Below, piece after piece: positions 53,151 to 64,000 of a stretch of DNA of 64,000 nucleotides; the first letter of the stretch is position 1; each line of letters opens with the position of its first letter. Under the pieces are notes generated by a model, which made no database searches, was not told the origin of the DNA, and worked only from the letters and a program-made list of their open reading frames with translations. The position numbers and the translations under genes were made by a program. The DNA is from Diphasiastrum complanatum (lineage: Eukaryota; Streptophyta; Lycopodiopsida; Lycopodiales; Lycopodiaceae): the NCBI GenBank assembly GCA_029204225.1, contig CM055104.1:23010189-23074188 (forward strand). Reading direction: 5' to 3'.

Positions 53151-53664
53151 TGTTGGAGTTTAATCTTACTCCTACTGGGTCTACTTCTATTTTTTGATGT
53201 ATGATATCTACTGTAAGTATTCACCTCTCAGAATAGTCTGCAAAAACGAACTACTATTCGAGATAGTTTGCAAATTTACACGCATATTTGAATAGTCTAC
53301 AGAAATACACAAAAATTCAAGATAGAGCAAAAAACAATACGATTTGACCTCCACACTCAATCGACTCGAATCTTGGACTATCAACTATCGACTATCGACT
53401 TTGACTCGACTTCGACTTCGACTTTGACTCAAAACTGTTGAATTGACCATTATTATGGTACCACTCAAAATGGAATATCTCCTCTACTGAATTTAATGCA
53501 GACTATGTCATAGTTTGATCAATCTATTGTATGAAGATAATCATCATTATTTGTCTATTGATTACAATTCATGACATAGAACATACTGATCAGTTTAGTC
53601 TCTTCTTGTAATCACTACAAAGTATTAAACACATTGTTTACAAGAACTGATTAGATGATAAACT
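53151..53664 (+). repeat. 3' LTR of the preceding Copia remnant (right end uncertain)
   Basis: Begins TGTTGGAGTTTAATC after the polypurine tract. It contains an irregular run of TCGACT/TCGACTT motifs at about 53350-53435. The next LTR starts at 53665; where this one ends is unclear. Confidence 0.5.
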
Positions 53665-54730
53665 TGTTGGATTTCTATCATCTCCATCCCTTACCTCATT
53701 GCTAATCTAGATCCATTCATTAGCTGTATGTAAATATCTGTACAGTCGCACAGTTTGTAGAAATACACTTGTTTTCTAATAGTCTGCAAAAATACAAAGG
53801 AATCGATGACAGTGTTCTGTGAAGTCAGTCGATCTCCACCAGGTCCGATCTTGCATATGTTGTCAGCTCTTTAAGCCAATATATGACTAACTTTGGAATA
53901 ATCCACTAAAAAGCTCTACTAAGAGTCATCAGATATGTATGAGCTATTGTTGACCTCTGCATCTACTATGGAGAGATTGATCCATCCAATATCCATACAT
54001 TACATGGATACACAGATGCGAATTGGACGGGCGACATCGACACAACAAAACCCATTTATGGATTTATCTTCCTGCTCAATGGTGGTTCGATATCCTGGGA
54101 TAGTCGAAAGTAGACTTCCATTGCAATGTCTTCAACAGAATCAAAATATATTGCAGTTTCTCAAGCTACCAAAGAGACAGTTCTGTTGAGAAACTTATTG
54201 TCTAACATTGGTCTCAGACAATCTGTTCCTACAATTATTCAGTGCAACAATCAAAGTGTTATTGCGTTATCGATCAGTCCTAGATTTCATTCTAGGAACA
54301 AGCACAGCAGAATACTCCAGAACGAAGTAAGTCTAAAATTTTGCAGAATCCAGTACATAGCAGTTGATATGTTCACAATAGAATTAAGTCACAATAACTT
54401 TTGTGCTATCTTGAATTTGAAAATCAAGGCATTCAAGGATCCAGATTATGAGAGGGTGTTGGATTCCTATCCTCTCCATCCCTAATCTCGTAGCTAGATC
54501 ACTCATTTTTTGTAAATATTTGTAGAATTGCACAATCCATAGAAATACAAGGGAATTAATAATAGATATCAACACTATCGATTCGAAGTGATGAAGACAC
54601 TATCAAGTCTAACTATCGAGTCTCACTATCGAAGTCGACTCAAGTACTCTTCAACCCGACTGTTCAACCATGATTCGACATTTTGACTATTTACTTTCAT
54701 GACCCCGTGATTTTTGTAGAATCTCCAACA
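53665..54730 (+). mobile_element. Internally deleted Copia element with RT-RNase H end
   Basis: A partial left LTR (53665 to about 53835, TGTTGGATTTCTATC) runs straight into the C-terminal end of reverse transcriptase (RSDLAYVVSSLSQYMTN, 53838-53890), then RNase H (GYTDANWTGDIDTTKPIYGF, SSTESKYIAVSQATKETVLL, QCNNQSVIALSI) and a complete right LTR (54458-54730, TGTTGGATTCCTATC to GAATCTCCAACA). Gag, protease, integrase and most of RT are deleted. Stops break the frame. Confidence 0.8.
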
Positions 54731-56040
54731 TGATAGATTCTATCCAATATTGATTACTAACAACATGAAGAAACTTGAAATTTCTGACCACAAAGCGTCG
54801 ATACCTCATGACCGCAATCCAATGCTACCGCAACCGCATCGTGACATATACGAACGGGGACAACGATGAAGTCTGATAGATCGCAGATCGCAATAAACCG
54901 CAAACCACAAATCCACAAGCGACGACCGAATCCCAACCGCAATGGCCTCGACTACGGTTACAAAGGCGGCCCTGAAATCGGCGCGTCTTTACGACCCACG
55001 ATCAATGAAGTACTAACAGAACGGACTGACACCACGGACGAAGCAGACAACAAACTAAATGCTGCGGATAATGTAATGTGTTAGGCAGTTCTTGTAATTA
55101 TTCATTTACATTAAAGACCACTTTCTTCTTCTGATACTATATATAGAGGATGAATGGGAGAACGACAAAAAAAAAAAACACAAAATCACTCTTTTCCAAA
55201 ACCAAGAAACAAAAATCTGCTAGCAATCTAATAAGATTCTTTCAAACACAATCCCCTCGTCCGAGCTTGAAAATCACTCCTTGAAAGCACACACAATCAA
55301 TTACCATGAAATGCAAAATTTTCAACCTTTAAAGCTTGGTTCATAAACTGTCCAAAGAACAGCCAATATGGACCATTAAATGTTGAAACAAATTGTTTTG
55401 CATTACAAAATCTATGCACATACCTTGCAACAGAAACCCTCTTAAAAACCTGTGAAATTGAAAGGAACGAAGTGAATCAAACCACAAGTCTTTGTTTAAA
55501 CTTTTTCTCCCCTCTCCAAGAATCACGACCTCATTATGCTTGATGCTCACACGAGAATCAAAGACTAGTGTCATGCCCATGACTGGTCTCGGGTAGCGTG
55601 TCCACGCTAGGGATCAGTAGACCAACAACTCGTAAGTTAATTGTGACTATAAGGGAATTGGGGCCCTTATGTGTACATGGTCATAATTAATGGTTGTAGG
55701 CCTAAACACATGGTGGTGGAGTTGGTATGGGTCTTTCAGTGAGTCATTAGGGAACTGGATGACGTGGGCCAGATAGGCTGCAGAGGTGTCCAGTGAGGTG
55801 TCACAGTGCACTACTAGTGGTGCATGGGCCTTGGAGGGTATAAGTATACCTATTGGGCTCTCACTAGTGTATGCTTGATTCTGTGATTGGTAGCTACATG
55901 CTGCTAGTGTGATTCCTCTTTCCATGACTGCGATTGATCCATAGCTTGGGGGCTAGATCCGTATGACCTAGGTTTGGTTGGGCTGGTTTATCCACCACCC
56001 GTTCCTTTTGTTGTTTCTTTGTTTTGGTAGAGTTACGGGT
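54731..56040. other. No gene recognised
   Basis: Contains a 72-codon open frame (54866-55084) without known domain and a TATATATAG at about 55137-55145. Nothing else stands out up to the SWIM ORF. Confidence 0.5.
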
Positions 56041-56793
56041 ATGCTTGATGGTAAAAAAAGAAATGCTATAATGCTTGCAACAGAGAAAACTACAAAAACA
56101 AATGTTGCTACAAGCTTTTTTGGCAAAAGAAAATACAATAACAGGGAGACGATGCAATACATGTGGTTTTGTCCTATTTTGATTGCACACACTTGGAGTT
56201 TAAACAAGAATATAGTTCTTGCACCAAATTCGAACAAGAATACATGGTGTGTGTCTTTCGGGACTTCTCTTAGCCAAGGCAAGGTGGACACGTTGAACAA
56301 GGGTGGTTATATATTGGAATGCACGGAAGATAGTGAGATAGGAGTGTGCAATCTTGTTGGTGGACATCCAACAAAATCACAAATAAATGACAATGTGATC
56401 TCCACACAAAAAGGAAAGAACCGAAGGCGAAACTCAATCTCTGTAGCTGCAAAAGATAGAATTTCTAGAGCCATTGAGATGAAAGCGTCTGTTATAAAGG
56501 AAGAGGTGAAGGTCAAGAACAAAGATGTATGTTTCCATGTGCATAGTTTTGCGACAGACCCAAACGACAAAATTTACATGGTTACAATATGTGAATTGCC
56601 ATGTTGCACTTGTGAGGATTTCATAAGGGGTTCAACAAAGGGTAAATTTACTCCATGTACGCACACGTACTTTATTTACATAGTCGTATTGGGGATGGAC
56701 ATTGATAACAACATGATAATGCATCAACCCAATCTCACAACCTCTGAGTTGTTCCAAATATTGGCTAGGGAAAGAAATGTGTCCCAACCATGA
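56041..56793 (+). CDS. SWIM zinc-finger ORF, partial or relic
   Basis: An uninterrupted frame (open from 55978; the methionine at 56041 is the more natural start, or an acceptor near 56030 may open an exon). The C-terminal third has a SWIM finger: C-T-C-E-D-F, then C-T-H (CCTCEDFIRGSTKGKF followed by TPCTHTYFIYIVVLGM). Upstream are a hydrophilic basic region (KGKNRRRNSISVAAKDR) and STNTWCVSF-like sequence. SWIM fingers bind DNA or protein and occur in plant MULE/FAR1-type transposases and in host SWIM proteins. No transposase catalytic domain adjoins it. The open frame of 250 codons in repeat-rich DNA suggests either a recent relic or a real exon. Confidence 0.5.
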   Translation: MLDGKKRNAIMLATEKTTKTNVATSFFGKRKYNNRETMQYMWFCPILIAHTWSLNKNIVLAPNSNKNTWCVSFGTSLSQGKVDTLNKGGYILECTEDSEIGVCNLVGGHPTKSQINDNVISTQKGKNRRRNSISVAAKDRISRAIEMKASVIKEEVKVKNKDVCFHVHSFATDPNDKIYMVTICELPCCTCEDFIRGSTKGKFTPCTHTYFIYIVVLGMDIDNNMIMHQPNLTTSELFQILARERNVSQP

Positions 56794-57360
56794 GAATTTC
56801 AAAAAAGTTCTACTGACATGTACCGGGTAGGTTATTTACAACTGGCTAGATTTTTTTGGTTCCGAGACATATTTTGGCCCCAGACTAGTATTGGATTTTC
56901 GGACCTATTTATGTATCGCGTGTTATGTATGATCTTTGTTAAATGACAACATTGTTTACTACTAGTTGCTGGCCATCTCTTGTGGGCCATTTGATGTGTG
57001 CTTCTGGAAGTGAATGTATGTAGAATAATTATGAGAAAAACATTTCTATATTATATAGAATTGAAGCTTGTTTTGATATCTAGTATTCAAAACTGGTAGC
57101 TGTTGGCCATCTCTTGGAGGCCTTTTATAATGTGCTTCTACACAAAGAAGATGTTTAGAATTATGCTGAAAATTACATTCATGTTTTATGGCAAGGGATT
57201 GATTGGTTGAGGGTTTAGGTTTCTAATTCAATATTAGATACATCCTTAAAATTATGTAACACATGATGATAATTGACTCTACTTTAGACTCTACTTTTGT
57301 TAATGCCTTCTCTTAACCTCCTTAGTTAATTCATGTATTTCCTCAAAAGTCAATACAAAT

Positions 57361-57530
57361 TTTCGATACACACATATTCGATACCTAACATTTTCGATAT
57401 ATAAATATTCGATACACACATTTTCGGAACCCAAAAATTTTGAATCCCAAAATTTGATACCCAAAATTGTTGATTTCTAGAAATTCGATTCCCCAAAAAT
57501 TCGAATATCAGATTTCGATACCCAAATGAG
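57361..57530. repeat. Diverged short repeat of TTCGATAC / CCCAAAA units
   Basis: About ten irregular copies of ATTCGATAC or TTTCGATAC alternating with CCAAAATTT-like spacers. Period is variable (about 15-30 bp). Confidence 0.65.
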
Positions 57531-57698
57531 AACACCTTGCAGTGTCTCCAAGGATGGAAGATCCTCCCTGACAGCATAAGTCTGCACAATATTGTCATAC
57601 TCATCTCTAAGTCCATTTAGGACTACTTGAACAAGTTCAGTGTTCTTAAGAGCATCACTAATATCGGCTAACTCTTGATGAAGATCCTTAACTCTCAT
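57520..57698 (-). pseudogene. Copia gag (UBN2) fragment
   Basis: Reads MRVKDLHQELADISDALKNT and LVQVVLNGLRDEYDNIVQTY, the central part of a Copia gag. It lies on the wrong side of the next element to be its gag, so it is a separate fragment. Confidence 0.75.
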
Positions 57699-57804
57699 GA
57701 CATATGATAAAGCACTCTCATCTACTCTCTGATAACTTAGAAATATTTGGTTTCAATTTTAATGAAAATCACCATGGACATGACCCCAAACTCGAGATAG
57801 GAAG

Positions 57805-59510
57805 TTAATATTTTATCGTGTTTGCGAACCGTTCGTCTTCATCTCCTTTGACTTTCGTGTTCGTAAAACTTTTCGTGTTTTGTGTCTCATGACTTTCGTG
57901 TTCGCGAACATCTTCGTCAGGCTGAGGGCTGAAAGCTAGCAATGCTTTGTAAACAGAAACGTTTTGTTTCTTCAACTCCCTCTCAAAGCATGATAGCTTT
58001 ATGATCCCGAGACTGCTCCTTTGTCTCTCAAAGAGTCCTTTGTCCAAGGCTTTGGTGAAGATGTCAGCAACCATATCTTTCGTTCCGATGAGGGTGGTCT
58101 GCAACATCTTCTTTTCAATTAGATCCCTGATCAAGTGGTACTTGATCGCAATGTGCTTCATTCTGGAATGGAACACAAGATCTTTCGTCAGGTGTATTGC
58201 AGAGGTGTTGTCCATCTACAAGACCAGGGGCTCTTTTCTTGTTTCGCCCAATTCGTCCAAGAACTGCCTTAGCCATATTATCTCGTTGGCCATCTTTGCT
58301 GCTGCAACATATTCTGCTTCACAGGATGACTGGGCTACAACGGTCTACTTCTTGCTGACCCAGAGAACTGTTGCTCCTGATGCAATGGTGCATCCTCCTG
58401 AGACGCTTTTACAATCGTCCTTGAGAGATGCCCAACTAGCATCGCTGTAGGAAAGTATCCTAAAACCTGCACCACGACAATAACACAGGCCGTAATCCCT
58501 CGTTAATTGAAGATATTGCAAAATTCGTTTCACAATCTTCCAATGTGTCGAGCCTGGATTCGTATAGAATTGGCTCATCCTTAATACTGCATAAGCAATA
58601 TCAAGACGTGTGTTGTCAGCAAGGTACATCAGTGATCCTATCAGCTTCCTGTAAGGTGTGAGTTGCATTTGTTCTCTCTCTTCCTCAGTCTTTGGACAGT
58701 CGTTGCTTGTTAGCACCGTCCCTACGAGCATTGGAGTGTTCGCTCCTTTACAGTTCAGCATCCCAAAGTCCTCTAGGATCTTCTGGGTGTATCTGGACTG
58801 GTGAAGGTATAACTTACCTCCCTCATAGTCCCTTTCAATTTGTAAGCCTAGGTAACACCTGGCTTCTCCCATATCCACGATTTCGAAATGTTTCAAGATG
58901 TCTGCCTTTACTTCAACAATTAGCTGCTCACTCCTGCAAAGTATCAAAGTGTCGTCCACATACACAGCTACAATGATGATCTGCCCATCTGTAACTCTAA
59001 CATATACATTAGAATCAGCCAACAGGGGCTTGAATCCTAATGATTTCAGGGCTTGATCTTTCTTCTTGTACCATTGTTGGACTGATTGTTTCAAACCGTA
59101 GATGCTTCTATGCATTTTGCATGCATAGTCAGGAAGTGAATTTGAGATATATCTTGGGGGTTGATCGATGTAGACCTCTTCGTCTAGTTCGCCATGCAAG
59201 AAGGCTGTCTTCTCGTCCACAATGTGGATCCTGAGGTCATAAGCTGCTGCATATGCAAATAACAGACGCAGGGACGAATGTTTGATGACATGAGAGAAGG
59301 TTTCAGAGTAGTGAATAACGTATCTCTGAGAAAAACCTTTTGCTACCAGTCTTGCCTTGAATTTTGTCACATTCCCATCTGGTCCATATTTGAGCTTGAA
59401 GACCCATTTGCATTTGACAGTCTTGCGCTTATGTGGTAATGGCTCCAACATACGTACCTGGTTCTTCCTCATGGACTCCATCTCTTTGTTCATGGCTTGG
59501 ATCCATCCGT
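57805..59510 (-). pseudogene. Copia reverse transcriptase-RNase H (element D)
   Basis: From 59510 leftwards: RVT_2 reverse transcriptase (CKWVFKLKYGPDGNVTKFKA, DEKTAFLHGELDEEVYIDQP, SIYGLKQSVQQWYKK, active site VYVDDTLIL), RNase H (LSYSDASWASLKDDCKSVSG), a TAG at 58345-58347 within K-K-x-T-V-V-A-Q where glutamine is usual, then SSCEAEYVAAAKMANEIIWL and the end MDNTSAIHLTKD ... MVADIFTKALDK. A second stop lies near 58216. The RT core is long and well preserved. Confidence 0.9.
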
Positions 59511-59544
59511 CCTTCTCTGGTAAATATTCTTTGTAGAGCTTTCC

Positions 59545-61791
59545 AGTGTTGTAGGCTTGGATTGGACATGTACTGAGACAATGTGCTTACTACATATGCT
59601 AGATCAGGTCGCGTGCGAATCATAGAATACATAATAGATGCTATGACAGACTGATAAGGATACCTGCACATTTCTTGCTGATCTGCTTGAGTTTTGAGGC
59701 ACATGTCTTTGGACAACTTAGCTCCTGGATCCATAGGTGTGTCTATGGGCTTGCAATCCTCCATGCCATATCTGCGAAGTATATTAGTCAAGTAGGATTC
59801 TTGGCTTATAGTTATTCTTCTGCCTGCGCGATCTCTGCTGATCTGCATACCAAGAAGGTAATGGACTGGGCCTAAATTAGTCATCTCAAACTCTGATGAA
59901 AGTTGAAATTTGGTTTTCTGTAACAACTTATTTGAATTGCTGATAATTAAAGAATCATCACGATATAATGCTATTATGACATAGCTTGATCCTTTATGCC
60001 TGAGATATACATTACAATCTGCAGAGCAAGAAGTAAAATTGTGCTACAACAAGAAGTGATTAATTCTGTCATACCAGGCCCTGGGAGCTTGCTTAAGACC
60101 ATATAAGGCGTTATGCAATTTACATACCAGATGCTCCTTGCCTTGAGGAACGTAACCTTCTGGTTGATAGACGAATATCTCTTGTATAAATTCATGCAGG
60201 AATGTCATCTGGACGTCCATCTGGTGAATGTCCAGATCTTCTGCAGCAACTGTAGCCAGTAAGGTACGAATGGACTGATGCTTTACCACTGGACTAAAGG
60301 TCTGTGTGTAGTCTATCCCATATACTTGTTCAAAGCCTTTAACCACCAATCTAGCTTTCCATTTGGATATGGATCCATCTGGCTTAAGCTTTAGCTTAAA
60401 GATCCACTTGGAGTCAATTGGTTTTACACCAGTAGGAGGATTGACAAGACTCCAGGTCCGGTTCTTCATTAGAGACTGATACTCAGCATCCATGACAACC
60501 GTCCAATTGTCTGCATTGGGCATTGACAGAGCTTTTGCAATTGTGGCAGGTTCATCGTGACTGATGAACGCCTGAGGGACAAAACGATCAGGTTGTTGTC
60601 GTTGTCTTGCAGACCTTTGGGCTGCAGGTGCTTGAGTGGATGATTCTCCTTGGTGAATGATTGAGATCGTAGCATCTTGTGGCTGAACAATCGTGGGTCT
60701 GGGCCCATCAATGGTAAGTGGAGCTGTTGGGACAAACTCCTTTGTCTGAACAGTCGTAGGTCGTTGCCTATTGATGAATGGTGGAGCTGCTATGACATAC
60801 TCTTGTATCGGCTGCTTCTGCTCGAAATCGTGATACTTGTCTTCAAGAAAGACAACATCACGGCTGACTGAGATCTGACTTGTATCAACATCATAGATGT
60901 GATATGCTTTATGAGACGTTGAGTAGCCGATGAAGATGTTCTTACAGCTTACTGGGTCCAGCTTCTTCCTCAGATTAGATGCACTTGTGCATAGCAGAGA
61001 CATTAAAAAACACGAAGATGTTTCAAGCTTGGTTTGTAGCCATTGTAGTTCAAATGGTGTCTTGGAATCAACTGCTTTAGTGCTGGAGCAGTTCTGCAGA
61101 TAGCAGGTCGTAGAGATTGCTTCTGCCCAAAATGTTTGAGGTAAGTGGGCATTGGTTGTCATGGATCGTGTAGCTTCCAACAATGTGCGGTTCTTGCACT
61201 GCTACTCCATTATGTTGAGGAGTGTAGCTTGTAGTAAACTGATGGTGCACGCCACATGACGATCGATAGTCCTTCATTTCATTTGATAGGTACTCTCCCC
61301 CTGAATCAGACCGTAGGGCCTTGATTTTCTGACCAGTCTGATTCTCAGCATATTGCTTGAATTCCTTGAAGCAATTGAATGCTTTTGACTTGTTCTTAAT
61401 GAACATTACACTGGTAAAATGGGAGTAAAAGCCTCGTTGACGATGCCATTTCAAATAAAAGCCTCATTGATGATGCCATTTCAAACATACTCTAAAGTAT
61501 AGTCTAGGTTTGACTTGATGTCATTGACAAGCTCACATGGGGGATCAAGCTATCATGAACTGACATATTGATTACACAAAGAGATTTCTGGTCGCTTTTG
61601 TCAAATTGTGATGTGGCCTTTGCATCGCCTTCCAATCTTTCTTCCTCACCTGGCACGATCTCCCAAAGATCGCTCATCACAAGCAAATTTTGAATTTTGA
61701 ATTTCCACAGAAAATTTTTCTTACCATCCAATTTACTTGACTTCAAAAGTGTAATATCTATTTTTATGCTCATCCTCTTACTCTGAATCAC
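59545..61791 (-). pseudogene. Copia gag-integrase-RT remnant (element E)
   Basis: From 61791 leftwards: gag N-terminus (SKLDGKKNFLWKFKIQNLLV), then directly the integrase core (FNCFKEFKQYAENQTGQKI, ALRSDSGGEYLS, TTSYTPQHNGVA), so protease and most of gag are deleted near 61455-61503. Next are the integrase C-terminus (FIGYSTSHKAYHIYD), reverse transcriptase (SKWIFKLKLKPDGSISKWKA, MDVQMTFLHEFIQEI), a TAG at 60044-60046, the active-site box reading Y-R-D-D instead of Y-V-D-D (near 59955), and LGPVHYLLGMQISRD to SLQHWKALQR, where it joins element D. Confidence 0.88.
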
Positions 61792-62411
61792 ACCAATTCG
61801 ACTTCAAAAACATAAACTTCATGCCAACATCGATCAATGATGTCTCTAAATGCAGTCAAATCTGATGCATAGTTTGAATTTTATGCCAAACAGAAGAAAA
61901 ATGCCTTAAAAAAGCTAGTCCTTTTAAAAAATTTATATCATAGTCTACCACTACATTTGAATTTTTTTTCTCCACCATCTGAACTTTGGTTCTAGAGATT
62001 TTTTGGCTCGAAAGCTAGCCAATCAATTACATAATGCTTTTGCCTAGAGAAATCTTTGCTTTTGTTGTGTTTTCCAACCCCAAATTACACTTGGTTTTTG
62101 CATTTTTGACCAATTCTCTGCAGAACACACCAGTGGGACAATGCTTGAAAGCTAAGTGATGGTCTTGAGGGACCCAACTTATTTGTTCAAATTGAAATCT
62201 TTTAATGGAAAAACACTATTTCCTTCACTTCAAAACTTCCAAAGTGAAGTTTACCCAAAAATCAATTATGGCCACAAGAATTCATAGACCCGATGGCTAA
62301 CAACAATTCTCTTGGACCCTCCCACATGTCGTGGCTGCACACTAAGTTCTGAATTGCTCAAGGGAAGGTCGCACTTTGATGAATTACACAAAAAAGTGAG
62401 TTGGGCACATG

Positions 62412-64000
<1,589 letters not shown>

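Noticed and set aside
54866-55084. 72-codon open frame with KRRPNPNRNGLDYGYKGG
   Set aside because: Short, no domain, no flanking gene signals; likely chance.

Overview
The window is nuclear DNA from a photosynthetic land plant with a repeat-rich, probably large genome. The evidence is one multi-exon gene for a chloroplast manganese transporter of the UPF0016/GDT1 family, buried in plant-type Copia, Athila/Tat, chromovirus and hAT elements. The species cannot be named from the sequence.

The main result is the gene itself. Ten exons (7670 to 50824, + strand) join in phase into an uninterrupted 368-codon reading frame. It encodes a CMT1/PAM71-HL-like protein (GDT1-like protein 2, chloroplastic): a transit-peptide-like start, a hydrophilic stretch, then a membrane domain with the two family signatures E-I-G-D-K-T and E-W-G-D-R-S. 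The gene covers about 43 kb because introns 1, 2 and 8 (about 23.9, 10.9 and 4.1 kb) are full of transposons.

Layout. 1-5960: two minus-strand Copia elements, the left one apparently inserted in the integrase region of the right one. 5961-7669: mostly featureless DNA with a decayed methyltransferase-like fragment, then the presumed promoter and 5' UTR. Intron 1 (7830-31729): a 965-bp tandem duplication carrying (GA)n tracts; an old small gag-only LTR element (terminal repeats at 12444 and 28905); inside it a 15-kb Athila/Tat-type element (13803-28804, target duplication TCGTA); inside that a truncated minus-strand chromovirus (21519-25355). Intron 2 (31884-42816): a decayed Gypsy element, interrupted by a non-coding LTR element (32836-41610), itself interrupted by a 5.2-kb gag-protease-only element with near-identical LTRs (35211-40436, target duplication TCCAG). 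Intron 8: a hAT transposon (47254-49807) with 8-bp target duplication CTTCAGAC. 50825-64000: fragments of at least five Copia elements, an isolated SWIM zinc-finger ORF and an 88-unit (GA)n microsatellite.

The retroelements are nearly all dead. Their premature stops are mostly TAG where CAG is expected and TGA where CGA is expected, the pattern of C-to-T decay at methylated CHG and CG sites. No second complete cellular gene is visible. Exon structures and domains were read by eye from translation; no database search was run.
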